Shown here: positions 22,744-31,496 of the stretch, one piece after another
Numbering within the stretch: the first letter of the stretch is position 1
How the letters are laid out: every line of letters begins with the position of its first letter
DNA from: Streptomyces flaveus
GTDB lineage: Bacteria > Actinomycetota > Actinomycetes > Streptomycetales > Streptomycetaceae
Reading direction: 5' to 3'
Length of the DNA: 64,000 nt
Assembly (NCBI RefSeq): GCF_014647675.1
Contig: NZ_BMPQ01000037.1
Location: forward strand, 21,176 to 85,175
Notes under the pieces: generated by a model
Databases searched by the model: none
What the model was told of the DNA's origin: nothing
The model's input: the letters and a program-made list of their open reading frames with translations, nothing else
Translations under genes and position numbers: made by a program

Positions 22744-24563
22744 GCGCAGCCGCAGGCCTCAAGAGCCGCAAGAGCCTGAAGAACTCGCTGCCCCGTCGCC
22801 GGTTCGCCGCCTGCGTGGCCGTTCTCATGGGCACCCTCGCCCTGCTGCTCGTCCCCACGGGGACCGCGGCCGCGCACCCGCTCGGGAACTTCACCGTCAA
22901 CCGGTACGACGGACTCGTCATCGGTCCCGAGAAGCTGCGGATCGACCACGTGGAGGACCTCGCGGAGATCCCGGCGACCCAGGCCAAGCCCCGGATCAAG
23001 GAGGCGGGCAAGGAGAGCTGGGCCCGGGAGCGGTGCGCGACGGCGGCCGGGAAGAGCCGGGTGACCGTGGCCGGGCGCGAGGTCGCGCTGGACGTCGGCG
23101 AGAGCCGCGTACGTGTGCGTCCCGGGCAGGCCGGGCTCGACACGCTCCGGGTGGAGTGCCGTTGGACGGCACCGCTGCCGGCGGGAGAGGCCTCCGTCGG
23201 CTTTCGCGCCTCCGTCGTCAACGGTCCCGGCTGGCGTGAGGTCACCGCGCGCGGCGACCGGATGACCCTCACCTCCTCGGACGTCCCCACGAAGTCCGTG
23301 TCCCGCGAACTGACCAGCTACCCCGAGGAGTTGCTGCAGTCGCCGGAGGACACGGCGACCGCGTCCCTGAAGGCCCGCCCCGGCGGACCCGCCCTCGCCG
23401 AGGAGAACTCCGACGCCCCCGCCTCCTCCGTACTGCCCCGCGGCGCCGACCGGTTCACCCGCGCCCTGGACGACCTGGTGGCCCGCCACGACCTGAGCAC
23501 GGGCTTCGCGGCGCTGGCCCTGGTCATCGCGGTGGGCCTGGGCGCCATGCACGCGCTCGCGCCGGGTCACGGCAAGACGCTGATGGCCGCGACGGCCGCG
23601 GCACGCGGCGGCCGGGCCGGCCTGCGCGACGTCCTGCCCCTGGCCGCGTCGGTGACCGTCACCCACACCTTGGGCGTGGTCGCGCTGGGCCTGCTGGTCA
23701 CGGCCGGCTCGGCAGCGGCTCCTTCGGTGGTGACGTGGCTGGGTATCGCGAGCGGCGTCCTGGTGACGGCGGCGGGCCTGACGCTCGTACGAAAGGCCTG
23801 GCGGAACCGGGCCCATGGGCACGGGCACCCTCCTGTGCCCGACCATGAGCACGAACACGGCCACACCCACGATCACGATCACGAACCTGAGCGCCCGCAC
23901 GACCACCCCCACACGGACGCGCACGACGACGCCCATCACCACGGGGACGCCCACGAACACGCCGAGCGGCACGAGCGACCTCTCGTGCTCGCACACGCCC
24001 AGGCGGACACCACGTCTGCGCACGGCCATGCGTCAGCGCTCCTGGAAGCCCCCGCGCACAGCGAACCCCGAACGACCGGACACCACCACTCGCACGCAGA
24101 CCGACACGATCACCAACACGCACACGGTCACGACCACACCCACGATCACAAGCACACCCACGCCAACCACACCCACACGCACACCCACGGCGGCTTCACC
24201 CACACCCACGAGATCGCGCCCACCCTGCGCGGCACGATCCTGCTCGGCTTCGCGGGCGGGTTGGTGCCGAGCCCTTCGGCTGTCGTCGTCCTGGTGGGGG
24301 CCGCCGCGCTCGGCAAGGCCTGGTTCGGGTTCCTGCTCGTCCTCGCGTACGGCGTCGGACTCGCCCTGACCCTGACGGCGGCCGCGGTCGCCGTGGTCAA
24401 GCTGGGCAGCAGGGTCAGCCGCGTGCTGGCCGACGGCCCCCGCTGGACCGGCGGTCCGATGGCCGCGCTGGTGCGCAGGAACGTCGCCCTCGGCTCCGCG
24501 TGCCTCGTCGTGGCCCTTGGGGCTGGATTGGTGCTCCAGGGGGCGGCAACCGCACTGGGTTGA
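22740..24563 (+). CDS. NicO/HoxN-type nickel/cobalt permease with His-rich loop
   Basis: A 607-residue membrane protein. A signal sequence is followed by a large extracytoplasmic domain starting AAHPLGNFTVNRYDGL, then membrane helices with the metal-transport motif HALAPGHGKTLMAA. About residues 357-487 form a loop extremely rich in His, Asp and Thr (HEHEHGHTHDHDHE-like), probably binding Ni2+, Co2+ or Zn2+. The second helical half follows (GTILLGFAGGLVPSPSAVVVLVG). The usual Cys of the family's GGLxPCPSA motif is Ser here. The start is the GTG at 22740, overlapping the TPR gene stop. The permease may import or export metal; direction is not decidable. Confidence 0.87.
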   Translation: MSAAAGLKSRKSLKNSLPRRRFAACVAVLMGTLALLLVPTGTAAAHPLGNFTVNRYDGLVIGPEKLRIDHVEDLAEIPATQAKPRIKEAGKESWARERCATAAGKSRVTVAGREVALDVGESRVRVRPGQAGLDTLRVECRWTAPLPAGEASVGFRASVVNGPGWREVTARGDRMTLTSSDVPTKSVSRELTSYPEELLQSPEDTATASLKARPGGPALAEENSDAPASSVLPRGADRFTRALDDLVARHDLSTGFAALALVIAVGLGAMHALAPGHGKTLMAATAAARGGRAGLRDVLPLAASVTVTHTLGVVALGLLVTAGSAAAPSVVTWLGIASGVLVTAAGLTLVRKAWRNRAHGHGHPPVPDHEHEHGHTHDHDHEPERPHDHPHTDAHDDAHHHGDAHEHAERHERPLVLAHAQADTTSAHGHASALLEAPAHSEPRTTGHHHSHADRHDHQHAHGHDHTHDHKHTHANHTHTHTHGGFTHTHEIAPTLRGTILLGFAGGLVPSPSAVVVLVGAAALGKAWFGFLLVLAYGVGLALTLTAAAVAVVKLGSRVSRVLADGPRWTGGPMAALVRRNVALGSACLVVALGAGLVLQGAATALG

Positions 24564-24605
24564 GCTACTTTTGTTCAGAATGGTGCGTTTGCGAATGGGG
24601 GCGTC

Positions 24606-26240
24606 GTGTCGGATGAGGCACGCAGTGAACGGGTGATCGCGGGGCGTTACCGCCTGCTGTCCCCGCTGGGCGAGGGCGGGATGGGGACCGTCTGGCGCGC
24701 CCGTGACGAGGTGCTGCACCGCGAGGTCGCCGTCAAGGAGGTACGCGCCCCGGCCGGGCTGCCCACCCCCGAGGTGGAGCGGATGTACGCGCGCCTGGAG
24801 CGCGAGGCCTGGGCCGCGGCCCGCGTCGCGCACCGGAACGTGGTGACGGTGTACGACGTGGCCATGGAGGAGGGCCGCCCCTGGATCGTGATGGAGCTGG
24901 TCCGCGGCATCTCTCTCTACGATCTCCTGGACGCCGAGGGTCCGCTGTCGCCGCAGCGCACCGCGCACATCGGCGCCGAGGTGCTGGCCGCCCTGCGCGC
25001 CGCGCACGAGGCCGGGGTGCTGCACCGCGACGTGAAGCCCGGCAACGTACTGATGTCGAACGACGACCGCATCATCCTCACCGACTTCGGCATCGCCATG
25101 GTCGAGGGCAGCTCCGCGCTCACCATGACCGGCGAGGTGATCGGCTCGCCGGAGTTCCTCGCCCCGGAGCGGGCGCTGGGGCGCACGCCGGGTCCCGAGT
25201 CGGACCTGTGGTCGCTCGGCGTGATGCTGTACGCGGCGGTCGAGGGCAACTCGCCGTTCCGCCAGGACACCCCGCTCAGCACCCTGCGCGCGGTCGTCGA
25301 CGAGGAGCTGCCGCCGCCGCGCCGTGCGGGCCCGCTGGCCCCGGTCATCGAGGGCCTGTTGCGCAAGGATCCGGCCGAGCGGCTCTCGGGGGAAGCCGCC
25401 GAGGAGGACCTGCGCCTCATCGCGGCGGATGGCACGCCTCGCACGGCAGCCGCCGCCTACGCGCCGACCGTCGCGGCCCTCCCCCAGCCGACCCCGCCCG
25501 CACCGCACACCCCGCCCGCCGCTCCCGTCCCGTCCCGTGCCCCGACCTCCACGACCACCACCGCGGAGCCCGCACACCCGCGGCGCGCCACGGTCGTCCT
25601 GATCGCGGGCCTGGTCGCCCTCGCGCTCGCCTTCGCGGGACTGACGTACGCCCTGCTCAACGACAACGGAGGGGGCGAAGAGAGCAGCAGCACCACCGGT
25701 GGCGCCACGGGCGGAACCGGCGATGGCGGCTCCACCAACGGCGGCGGTGACAACGGCGGTACGAGCGGAGGGGGGGACGACGGCGGTACGACCACCAGCG
25801 AGACCTCGGGCACGAACGGCACGAACGGTGGCTCGACGGACGGCGGCCGGACGAGCTCTCCGCCTCCCCAGACCGTCGAGGTGTCGCTGTCGGGCAACAA
25901 CACGCAGTACAGCGGCGCCTGTCCGCCGCCGGAGGCAGAGGCGCCCACGTTCACGGCGACGATCACGGTGGGCCGCGCCCCGGCGGAGGTCGACTACCGG
26001 TGGGTCACGAAGAGCGGCGAACCCTCGGACCCGGGCTGGAAGACGCTGTCGTTCTCCGACGGCGACACGTCCCAGCAGGTCAACCATGTGGAGACGGGGG
26101 ACAACGAAGACGGTACGTACGAGAACGAGATGAGCGTCGAGGTCCGTAGCCCCGTGCATACGACGTCCGACTCGGTGGCGTTCTCGGTGACGTGCGAGAC
26201 GGAGACCCCGACAACGGACGGGGCCTCCCCTACGCCGTAA
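24606..26240 (+). CDS. Receptor-type Ser/Thr protein kinase
   Basis: A 544-residue PASTA-less Hanks-type kinase. The cytoplasmic kinase domain has glycine loop LGEGGMGTVW (21-30), K44 (VAVKEV), catalytic HRDVKPGN (140-147), DFG (160-162) and a P+1 region GSPEFLAPERA. One membrane helix lies at about 329-352 (VVLIAGLVALALAFAGLTYALL). A Gly/Ser/Thr-rich spacer and a Cys-containing extracellular domain (residues ~420-540, with C...C at GACPPPEAEA and VTCETE) follow and could sense a ligand. It starts at a GTG 42 bases after the NicO gene. It is convergent with a lipase gene. Targets unknown; proximity to the sigma/anti-sigma and metal genes is suggestive only. Confidence 0.92.
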   Translation: MSDEARSERVIAGRYRLLSPLGEGGMGTVWRARDEVLHREVAVKEVRAPAGLPTPEVERMYARLEREAWAAARVAHRNVVTVYDVAMEEGRPWIVMELVRGISLYDLLDAEGPLSPQRTAHIGAEVLAALRAAHEAGVLHRDVKPGNVLMSNDDRIILTDFGIAMVEGSSALTMTGEVIGSPEFLAPERALGRTPGPESDLWSLGVMLYAAVEGNSPFRQDTPLSTLRAVVDEELPPPRRAGPLAPVIEGLLRKDPAERLSGEAAEEDLRLIAADGTPRTAAAAYAPTVAALPQPTPPAPHTPPAAPVPSRAPTSTTTTAEPAHPRRATVVLIAGLVALALAFAGLTYALLNDNGGGEESSSTTGGATGGTGDGGSTNGGGDNGGTSGGGDDGGTTTSETSGTNGTNGGSTDGGRTSSPPPQTVEVSLSGNNTQYSGACPPPEAEAPTFTATITVGRAPAEVDYRWVTKSGEPSDPGWKTLSFSDGDTSQQVNHVETGDNEDGTYENEMSVEVRSPVHTTSDSVAFSVTCETETPTTDGASPTP

Positions 26241-26264
26241 GCGGCGCGTCTCACAACTTGGCGG

Positions 26265-27074
26265 TCAGGCCACGCTCTTGAGCACGGGCAGATAACCGCC
26301 GGACTGTCCGGCCGCCTTCGGGTGGTACGACTCGCCGATGTTCAGCCAGTTGACGCTGTGCAGCCAGGGGCTGCCGGAGCAGATCTCGTGTCCGGTGAAG
26401 GCGGGCACGACGTCGCCGAAGGTGAAGCCGTGGTCGGCGGCACGCTTGGCGATGGCGCTGTTCAGGTAGTCGGCGGCGTTGTTGATGGCGGACCGTTCGC
26501 CCTCGGTCATGCCGGCCGCGCAGCTGCCGCTGAGTTTGTAGAAGCGGGGGTAGCCCAGGACGACCACATGGGCCGCCGGAGCCTTTGCGCTGATCGCCGA
26601 GTAGACGGAGTCGAGTCGGCCGGGCAGCGTCGAGTCGACGTACGCCTTCGCCGTGTTGATGCGGGCGGCGCAGGCGCTCTCGGACTGGAGCACACAGGTC
26701 GTCATGACGTCGGAGAAACCGGCGTCGTTGCCTCCGATGGTGATGGAGACGAGACCGGTGCCGGATCCGAGCGGGCCCAGCTGACCGGCCACAACATCAC
26801 CCGTACGAGCGCCCGAGCATGCCGTGAAGTGGAACGACGAGGGTGAGTTGGCGGCGGCCCAGAGGTGCGGGTACGCCTTCGTACTGCGCTTGCATTCGCC
26901 GCTGGATCCGATGTAGCTGCCCGCGCCGACCCCGGAGGAGTAGGAGTCGCCGAGGGCCACATAGCCGGTCGCAGCGGCGTTTTCGGACGCCTGCGCCGCC
27001 GTGGCCCCGGTGAGGGCGGAAGCGGCGGCGAGGAGGAGTGAGGTGGCGTATGCCGCAAGTCGGGAACGTCTCAT
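26265..27074 (-). CDS. Secreted SGNH-family lipase/esterase
   Basis: A 269-residue exported hydrolase resembling the S. coelicolor SCO1725-type lipase. The signal peptide is about residues 1-30 (AAYATSLLLAAASALTGATAAQAS). Block I is GDSYSSG with nucleophile S44, block III is GGND (ITIGGNDAGF), and block V contains the catalytic His in GESYHPKAAGQ. Six cysteines could form three disulfides. It would hydrolyse lipid or short-chain esters outside the cell. It is transcribed divergently from the subtilase at 27390, with a 315-base control region between. Confidence 0.94.
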   Translation of the reverse strand: MRRSRLAAYATSLLLAAASALTGATAAQASENAAATGYVALGDSYSSGVGAGSYIGSSGECKRSTKAYPHLWAAANSPSSFHFTACSGARTGDVVAGQLGPLGSGTGLVSITIGGNDAGFSDVMTTCVLQSESACAARINTAKAYVDSTLPGRLDSVYSAISAKAPAAHVVVLGYPRFYKLSGSCAAGMTEGERSAINNAADYLNSAIAKRAADHGFTFGDVVPAFTGHEICSGSPWLHSVNWLNIGESYHPKAAGQSGGYLPVLKSVA

Positions 27075-27389
27075 GGAACCTCCCTATAGCAGGATCTCTG
27101 CCACAACTTGCGTACCACCGCACACAGTTGACGGGAAGTGTCCATGCCAATACTTTCCCGAACTTACTGGGAGTCACACCGCACATCACCTTGCGTTTCA
27201 TTTCCTTCACATGACGTAAACATGACAAAGTCTCAACTCCCTTGAGCTGCACGGCGGTTCGGATCACGCTGGTGTCTCAGCCGGTAGCGGAACGCAACGC
27301 TCCTGGTTGTGCGCGCGATCACGCGCGCACCCCCCACAGACGTGCGCCCCCACCCTGGCGCGCGCTGCCTAGAGGAGGACTCCCTCGTA
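27075..27389. other. Divergent promoter region, lipase and subtilase genes
   Basis: A 315-base gene-free stretch with lower GC around 27140-27240 than its surroundings, as expected for promoters of two secreted-enzyme genes. A small inverted repeat CTCAA-ctccc-TTGAG occurs at 27232-27246. The subtilase has AGAGGAGG upstream of its ATG at 27390. No RNA gene or ORF with a credible start was seen. Confidence 0.5.
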
Positions 27390-28598
27390 ATGGCACAACT
27401 GCGCAGCAAGAAGATCCGGATCGCCGCGACCACGACCGTCGCCACCGCCGCCCTGCTGGCAGCGGTCACCGCGCTGCCCGCCCAGGCCGCCCCGGCCCAG
27501 GGCCGGGTACTCGCGGCGGACTCCCCCACCGCGATCAAGGGCAGCTACATCGTCACGCTGAAGAAGAGCGCGGGCTTCAAGGCCGCTTCCACTCAGGGCA
27601 AGGGACTGATCAACGAGTACGGCGGCACGGTGAAGAAGACCTTCGACACCGCGCTCAACGGCTACACGGCGACGCTCACGGCGGCCGAGGCCAAGAGACT
27701 CGCCGCCGATCCGTCCGTGGCCTCGGTCGAGCAGAACCAGCGGGTGCGACTCGCCGACACCACGCAGTCCAACGCCCCCTGGGGCCTGGACCGCATCGAC
27801 CAGTCCGCGCTGCCGCTGTCGACCACGTACACCTACCCGGACTCGGCGGGCAGCGGTGTGACCGTGTACGTCATCGACACCGGCGTACGGATCACGCACG
27901 GCGAGATCAGCGGGCGGGCCGCGGACGGTTACGACGCCGTGGACGGCGACACGACCGCGCAGGACGGCAACGGTCACGGCACGCATGTGGCCACGACCAT
28001 CGCGGGCTCCACCTACGGCGTCGCCAAGAAAGCGGACATCGTGGGGGTGCGCGTGCTCAACAACGCCGGTTCCGGCACCACCGCGGGCGTCGTCGCCGGC
28101 ATCGAGTGGGTCACCGAGAACGCCAGCGGCCCGTCGGTCGCCAACATGTCGCTCGGCGGCGGCGCCTCCACCGCCCTGGACACGGCCGTCGCGAACTCCA
28201 TCGCGAGCGGCGTGACCTACGCGGTCGCGGCCGGCAACTCCGGCGCCAACGCCTCCTCGTACTCCCCCGCCCGCGTCGCCTCGGCGATCACCGTCGGCGC
28301 GACCAGCAACACGGACGCCAAGGCCAGCTTCTCCAACTTCGGCTCCGTGCTGGACATCTTCGCGCCGGGCGTCTCGATCACCGCGGGATGGAACACCGGC
28401 GACACCGCCACCAACACCATCTCCGGTACGTCCATGGCGACCCCACACGTCGCGGGCGCCGCGGCGGTCTACCTGGCGAACCACACCTCGGCCTCGCCCG
28501 CAGCGGTGGCCTCGGCCCTGGTGGCCGGTGCGACCTCGAACGTGGTCACCAGCCCCGGCAGCGGCTCTCCCAACAAGCTGCTGAAGCTCGTCCCGTAG
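27390..28598 (+). CDS. Secreted subtilisin-like serine protease (S8, proteinase K type)
   Basis: A 402-residue preproenzyme. The signal peptide is about residues 1-34; an I9-type propeptide/inhibitor domain spans about 50-122 (GSYIVTLKKSAGF ... SVASVEQNQRV); then the S8 domain with D163 (VYVIDTGV), H196 (GNGHGTHVA), oxyanion N283 (AAGNSG) and S348 (GTSMATPHVAG). It is exported and autoprocessed, and degrades proteins in the medium. The ATG at 27390 is preceded by AGAGGAGG; the frame extends upstream to 27309 but without a signal-peptide-like sequence. A strong hairpin follows at 28623-28657. Confidence 0.95.
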   Translation: MAQLRSKKIRIAATTTVATAALLAAVTALPAQAAPAQGRVLAADSPTAIKGSYIVTLKKSAGFKAASTQGKGLINEYGGTVKKTFDTALNGYTATLTAAEAKRLAADPSVASVEQNQRVRLADTTQSNAPWGLDRIDQSALPLSTTYTYPDSAGSGVTVYVIDTGVRITHGEISGRAADGYDAVDGDTTAQDGNGHGTHVATTIAGSTYGVAKKADIVGVRVLNNAGSGTTAGVVAGIEWVTENASGPSVANMSLGGGASTALDTAVANSIASGVTYAVAAGNSGANASSYSPARVASAITVGATSNTDAKASFSNFGSVLDIFAPGVSITAGWNTGDTATNTISGTSMATPHVAGAAAVYLANHTSASPAAVASALVAGATSNVVTSPGSGSPNKLLKLVP

Positions 28599-28622
28599 CC
28601 CCAACTCACCCCAGATGATCGC

Positions 28623-28657
28623 GAGTTCCCCGGAGGATTCCTTCCTCCGGGGAACTC
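28623..28657. terminator. Perfect hairpin terminator after the subtilase
   Basis: GAGTTCCCCGGAGGA-ttcct-TCCTCCGGGGAACTC has 15-bp perfect arms with a 5-base loop, 25 bases after the subtilase stop. It should end subtilase transcription and separates it from the polysaccharide locus. Confidence 0.85.
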
Positions 28658-28746
28658 GTACTTGGCGCTTCCGCATCTTGACGTCTCCCTGCCCGCTGAG
28701 CGACATTGAAGCCCGGCATCCGGCGCTTCGGGGGGCAAAGACGCCA

Positions 28747-29202
28747 ATGCAGACCATGCGTACCAAGTCATCTTCATCAGACCCATCTTCATCAGACGCA
28801 TCTTCCACAGGCAGAGACGGGCCGTCGCGACAGGATCCGGGGAGGGACCTGTTGCCACTGCTCGCGGGGGCCGCCGCGGCGATCGCGGGGGTCGGTGCGG
28901 TGCTGGCATTCGTCGACGTCGACTCACCGCTGCGCGCGCCGTTCACGCTGTTCTTCCTGCTGGCCGCGCCCGGGACCGCGGTTGCCGCCAATTTGCGCGG
29001 ACTGGAACCGTTCGGCCGCATCGTGGCGTCTTTGTCCGCAGCGGTAGCGGTCAACATCCTGGTCGCCCAGGGCATGCTCGCGGTCCACCAGTGGTCGGTC
29101 CGGGGCGGAATCGCGGTCGTTGCCGCGCTCAGCTCACTCATGCTTCTGCTGGTCGTGGTACGGCGGTTGCGCGGCCGTACGGTGAGAAGACGGGCTTCCT
29201 GA
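28747..29202 (+). CDS. Small membrane protein at head of polysaccharide locus
   Basis: A 151-residue protein: a Ser/Asp-rich N-terminus (TKSSSSDPSSSDASSTG), then about four hydrophobic segments (LLPLLAGAAAAIAGVGAVLAFV, APFTLFFLLAAPGTAVAANL, IVASLSAAVAVNILVAQGML, GIAVVAALSSLMLLLVVV) and a basic tail. No family recognised. The ATG at 28747 (MQTMRTKSSS) is preferred over the upstream in-frame 28615 start, because the latter would place the terminator hairpin inside the gene. It ends two bases before the GTG of the acyltransferase gene, so it belongs to the same operon. Confidence 0.65.
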   Translation: MQTMRTKSSSSDPSSSDASSTGRDGPSRQDPGRDLLPLLAGAAAAIAGVGAVLAFVDVDSPLRAPFTLFFLLAAPGTAVAANLRGLEPFGRIVASLSAAVAVNILVAQGMLAVHQWSVRGGIAVVAALSSLMLLLVVVRRLRGRTVRRRAS

Positions 29203-29203
29203 C

Positions 29204-30325
29204 GTGGACATCAGCGTGTACCGCCCCGGCGAACTGAGCGCCGCCGACAGGGTGGCGTGGTCGGCTCTGCAGTCGAAGGCCCACCTCAACGGCTCGCCCG
29301 AGCTGGCGAACCCGTTCCTGTCACCGGAGTTCGCGCTCGCGGTAGGACGTTGCCGGCGGGGCGTACGGATAGCGGTCGTCCGGGAGAACGGGGAGCCCGC
29401 GGCCTTCTTCCCGTTCCAGCGCGGCGCGAGTGGCGTCGGCCGGGCGATAGGGCTCGGCGTCTCGGACTGCCAGGGCGTGGTGCACCGGCCCGGCTTCGGC
29501 TGGGACGCGCGGGAGTTGCTGCGGGCCTGCGGACTCGCGGTGTGGGAGTTCGATCATCTGGCCGAGGGTCAGACGCCGTTCGAGGCGGCGGCCACCGGCA
29601 GCTTCCCGTCCCCGGTCATGGACGTCGACCAGGGGTACGAGGCGTATCTGAGCCAACTGCGCGCCCAGTCACCGAAGTTCACGAAGTCGACGCTCGCCAA
29701 GGAGCGCAAGCTCGGCCGGGACCACGGTGAGGTGCGCTATGTGCACGACGAGCGCGACCCCAAGGCGCTGCGCACGCTGATGGCGTGGAAGTCGGCGCAG
29801 TACCGCAGGACCGGACGCAGCGACCGCTTCGCGCACGACTGGATCACCCGGCTGGTGTGGCAGCTGTTCCACAGCCGCTCCGAGTCGTTCGCCGGGATCC
29901 TGTCGGTGCTCTACGCGGACGGCAAGCCGATCGCCGCGCACTTCGGGCTGCGTTCCGAGCGCGTACTGGCGTGCTGGTTCCCCGCGTACGATCCGGCATT
30001 CTCCAAATACTCCCCCGGGCTTGTCCTGCATCTGCGGATGGCCGAGGCGGCAGCCGCCGACGGTATCGCCTATCTGGATCTGGGCCGGGGGCAGAAGGAA
30101 TACAAGGAATCCCTGAAGACACGCGAAATCCTCGTGTCCGAAGGGCTGGTGACGCGCCGCCATCCGGTGGCACTCGGGCACCGGGCGCGACGCGCTCCGG
30201 TCCGGGCGCTGCGGAATGCGGTGCTGGCGCGGCCGGAGCTGTTCGAGCCGGCCGACAAACTCCTCAAACGGATGGGACAAATCCGTTCGGGGAGCCGGGT
30301 AACGACCAAACCAAAGAAAATGTGA
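29204..30325 (+). CDS. CelD/BioF2-like GNAT acyltransferase
   Basis: A 373-residue cytoplasmic protein of the FemAB/GNAT-fold CelD group: LSPEFALAVGR, VVRENGEPAAFFPFQRG, ELLRACGLAVWEFDHL, then the acyltransferase half QLRAQSPKFTKSTLAKERKLGRDHG, ILSVLYADGKPIAAHFGLRSERVLACWFPAYDPAFSKYSPGLVLHLRMAE and YLDLGRGQKEYKESLKT. Such proteins recur in exopolysaccharide gene clusters, where they are thought to acylate sugars or lipid-linked intermediates. The GTG start is two bases after the preceding stop. Two glycosyltransferase genes follow after a 355-base gap. The acyl donor and acceptor are unknown. Confidence 0.85.
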   Translation: MDISVYRPGELSAADRVAWSALQSKAHLNGSPELANPFLSPEFALAVGRCRRGVRIAVVRENGEPAAFFPFQRGASGVGRAIGLGVSDCQGVVHRPGFGWDARELLRACGLAVWEFDHLAEGQTPFEAAATGSFPSPVMDVDQGYEAYLSQLRAQSPKFTKSTLAKERKLGRDHGEVRYVHDERDPKALRTLMAWKSAQYRRTGRSDRFAHDWITRLVWQLFHSRSESFAGILSVLYADGKPIAAHFGLRSERVLACWFPAYDPAFSKYSPGLVLHLRMAEAAAADGIAYLDLGRGQKEYKESLKTREILVSEGLVTRRHPVALGHRARRAPVRALRNAVLARPELFEPADKLLKRMGQIRSGSRVTTKPKKM

Positions 30326-30680
30326 GGTCTCGTTCCAGGTCTTGCCATAACGTCACAATCGTCAATAACGTCATACGTCTTCATCCCGCACCGGTCCATC
30401 ACTCGCGGCTCTAGGGGAGGGCTCAAGGACCGCGATGGTTTCCGGTGCGTGGCGCGGTAGGGGGGTGCCGTGCCCGGTGTCCACAAGTGGCTCTGTCCAC
30501 AAGTGGTTCCGGGGTGCGTGCCGCGCGACCGGCTTATCCAGCCGGCCAGCTTTGCCAGCTCACCCGACATGTACGGAGATACATTTCGGCATGCCGTAAG
30601 TGAGAACCCCCTTTTCGAACCGGACAAAGAGCCGGACCGCCCAGGGGCGGGCGGTCCACCGGACGAGAGGGATCAGACTC
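30326..30680. promoter_or_regulatory. 355-base leader region before the GT2 genes, with short direct repeats
   Basis: No gene is seen. ATAACGTCA occurs at 30347-30355 and 30365-30373, an 18-base spacing close to two helical turns that suggests tandem regulator sites. GTCCACAAGTGG occurs at 30479-30490 and 30495-30506, a 16-base tandem. The latter half is GC-rich and could form an untranslated leader. The glycosyltransferase at 30681 thus probably has its own promoter. Confidence 0.45.
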
Positions 30681-31496
30681 ATGAGTTCTTTTGTGCAGCC
30701 AGCGGTTTCGGGACAGGAACCGTCCACGGCCGGTCAGTACCGGCCCATCTCTTCTCACCTGGCGATCACGCCACCGGTGAGTGTGGTGATTCCCGCCATG
30801 AACGAGGCGGAGAATCTTCCCTACGTGTTCAAGACACTGCCGGCGTGGATCCACGAAGTGGTTCTCGTCGACGGGAATTCCACCGACAACACCGTCGAAG
30901 TGGCCCGCGAACTGTGGCCGGACGTCAAGGTGGTGAAGCAGATCGGAAAGGGCAAGGGAGATGCCCTGATCACCGGCTTCGCGGCCTGCACCGGCGACAT
31001 CATCGTGATGGTCGACGCGGACGGCTCGGCGGACGGCAACGAGATCGTGTCGTATGTCTCCGCGCTGGTCTCCGGGGCGGACTTCGCGAAGGGTTCACGG
31101 TTCGCCAACGGCGGTGGCACGGACGACATGACACCCATCCGCAAGCTGGGCAACTGGGCGCTGTGCACGGTCGTCAACCGCAAGTTCGGCGCCCGCTACA
31201 CCGACCTCTGCTACGGCTACAACGCGTTCTGGCGGCACTGCCTCGACAAGATCGACCTCGACTGCACCGGCTTCGAGGTGGAGACCCTGATGAACATCCG
31301 GGTGGTCAAGGCCGGGCTGAAGGTGCAGGAGATCCCGAGCCACGAGTATCTGCGGATCCACGGCGCGAGCAATCTGCGGGCCGTACGGGACGGGCTGCGA
31401 GTGCTCAAGGTGATCCTCAAGGAGCGCTCCAACCGGCGTTCGCTGCGGCGTGCGCACGCGGTCGCGCTCAGCTCCACGCGAGGAGAGGTGTCTTGA
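30681..31496 (+). CDS. Family 2 glycosyltransferase (dolichol-phosphate mannosyltransferase-like)
   Basis: A 271-residue GT-A fold enzyme: VSVVIPAMNEAENLPYVFKTLP at the start, nucleotide-sugar loop VVLVDGNSTDNTVEVARELWPDVKVV, DXD motif as VDADGS, and acceptor region ALCTVVNRKFGARYTDLCYGYNAFWRHC. No C-terminal membrane helix, so it is cytoplasmic or peripheral. It likely moves a sugar from a nucleotide donor onto a lipid phosphate or growing glycan. The ATG at 30681 follows GAGAGGGATC. Its stop overlaps the TTG start of the next glycosyltransferase. Confidence 0.92.
   Translation: MSSFVQPAVSGQEPSTAGQYRPISSHLAITPPVSVVIPAMNEAENLPYVFKTLPAWIHEVVLVDGNSTDNTVEVARELWPDVKVVKQIGKGKGDALITGFAACTGDIIVMVDADGSADGNEIVSYVSALVSGADFAKGSRFANGGGTDDMTPIRKLGNWALCTVVNRKFGARYTDLCYGYNAFWRHCLDKIDLDCTGFEVETLMNIRVVKAGLKVQEIPSHEYLRIHGASNLRAVRDGLRVLKVILKERSNRRSLRRAHAVALSSTRGEVS

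Noticed and set aside
23820..24200. Repetitive CACACCCACGATCAC-like stretch as tandem repeat or CRISPR
   Set aside because: It is coding sequence for the His/Asp/Thr-rich loop; periodicity is by codons and there are no spacers of constant length.
24033..26159. 708-codon minus-strand frame
   Set aside because: Antisense to the His-rich NicO region and the kinase; low-complexity Arg/Gly shadow.
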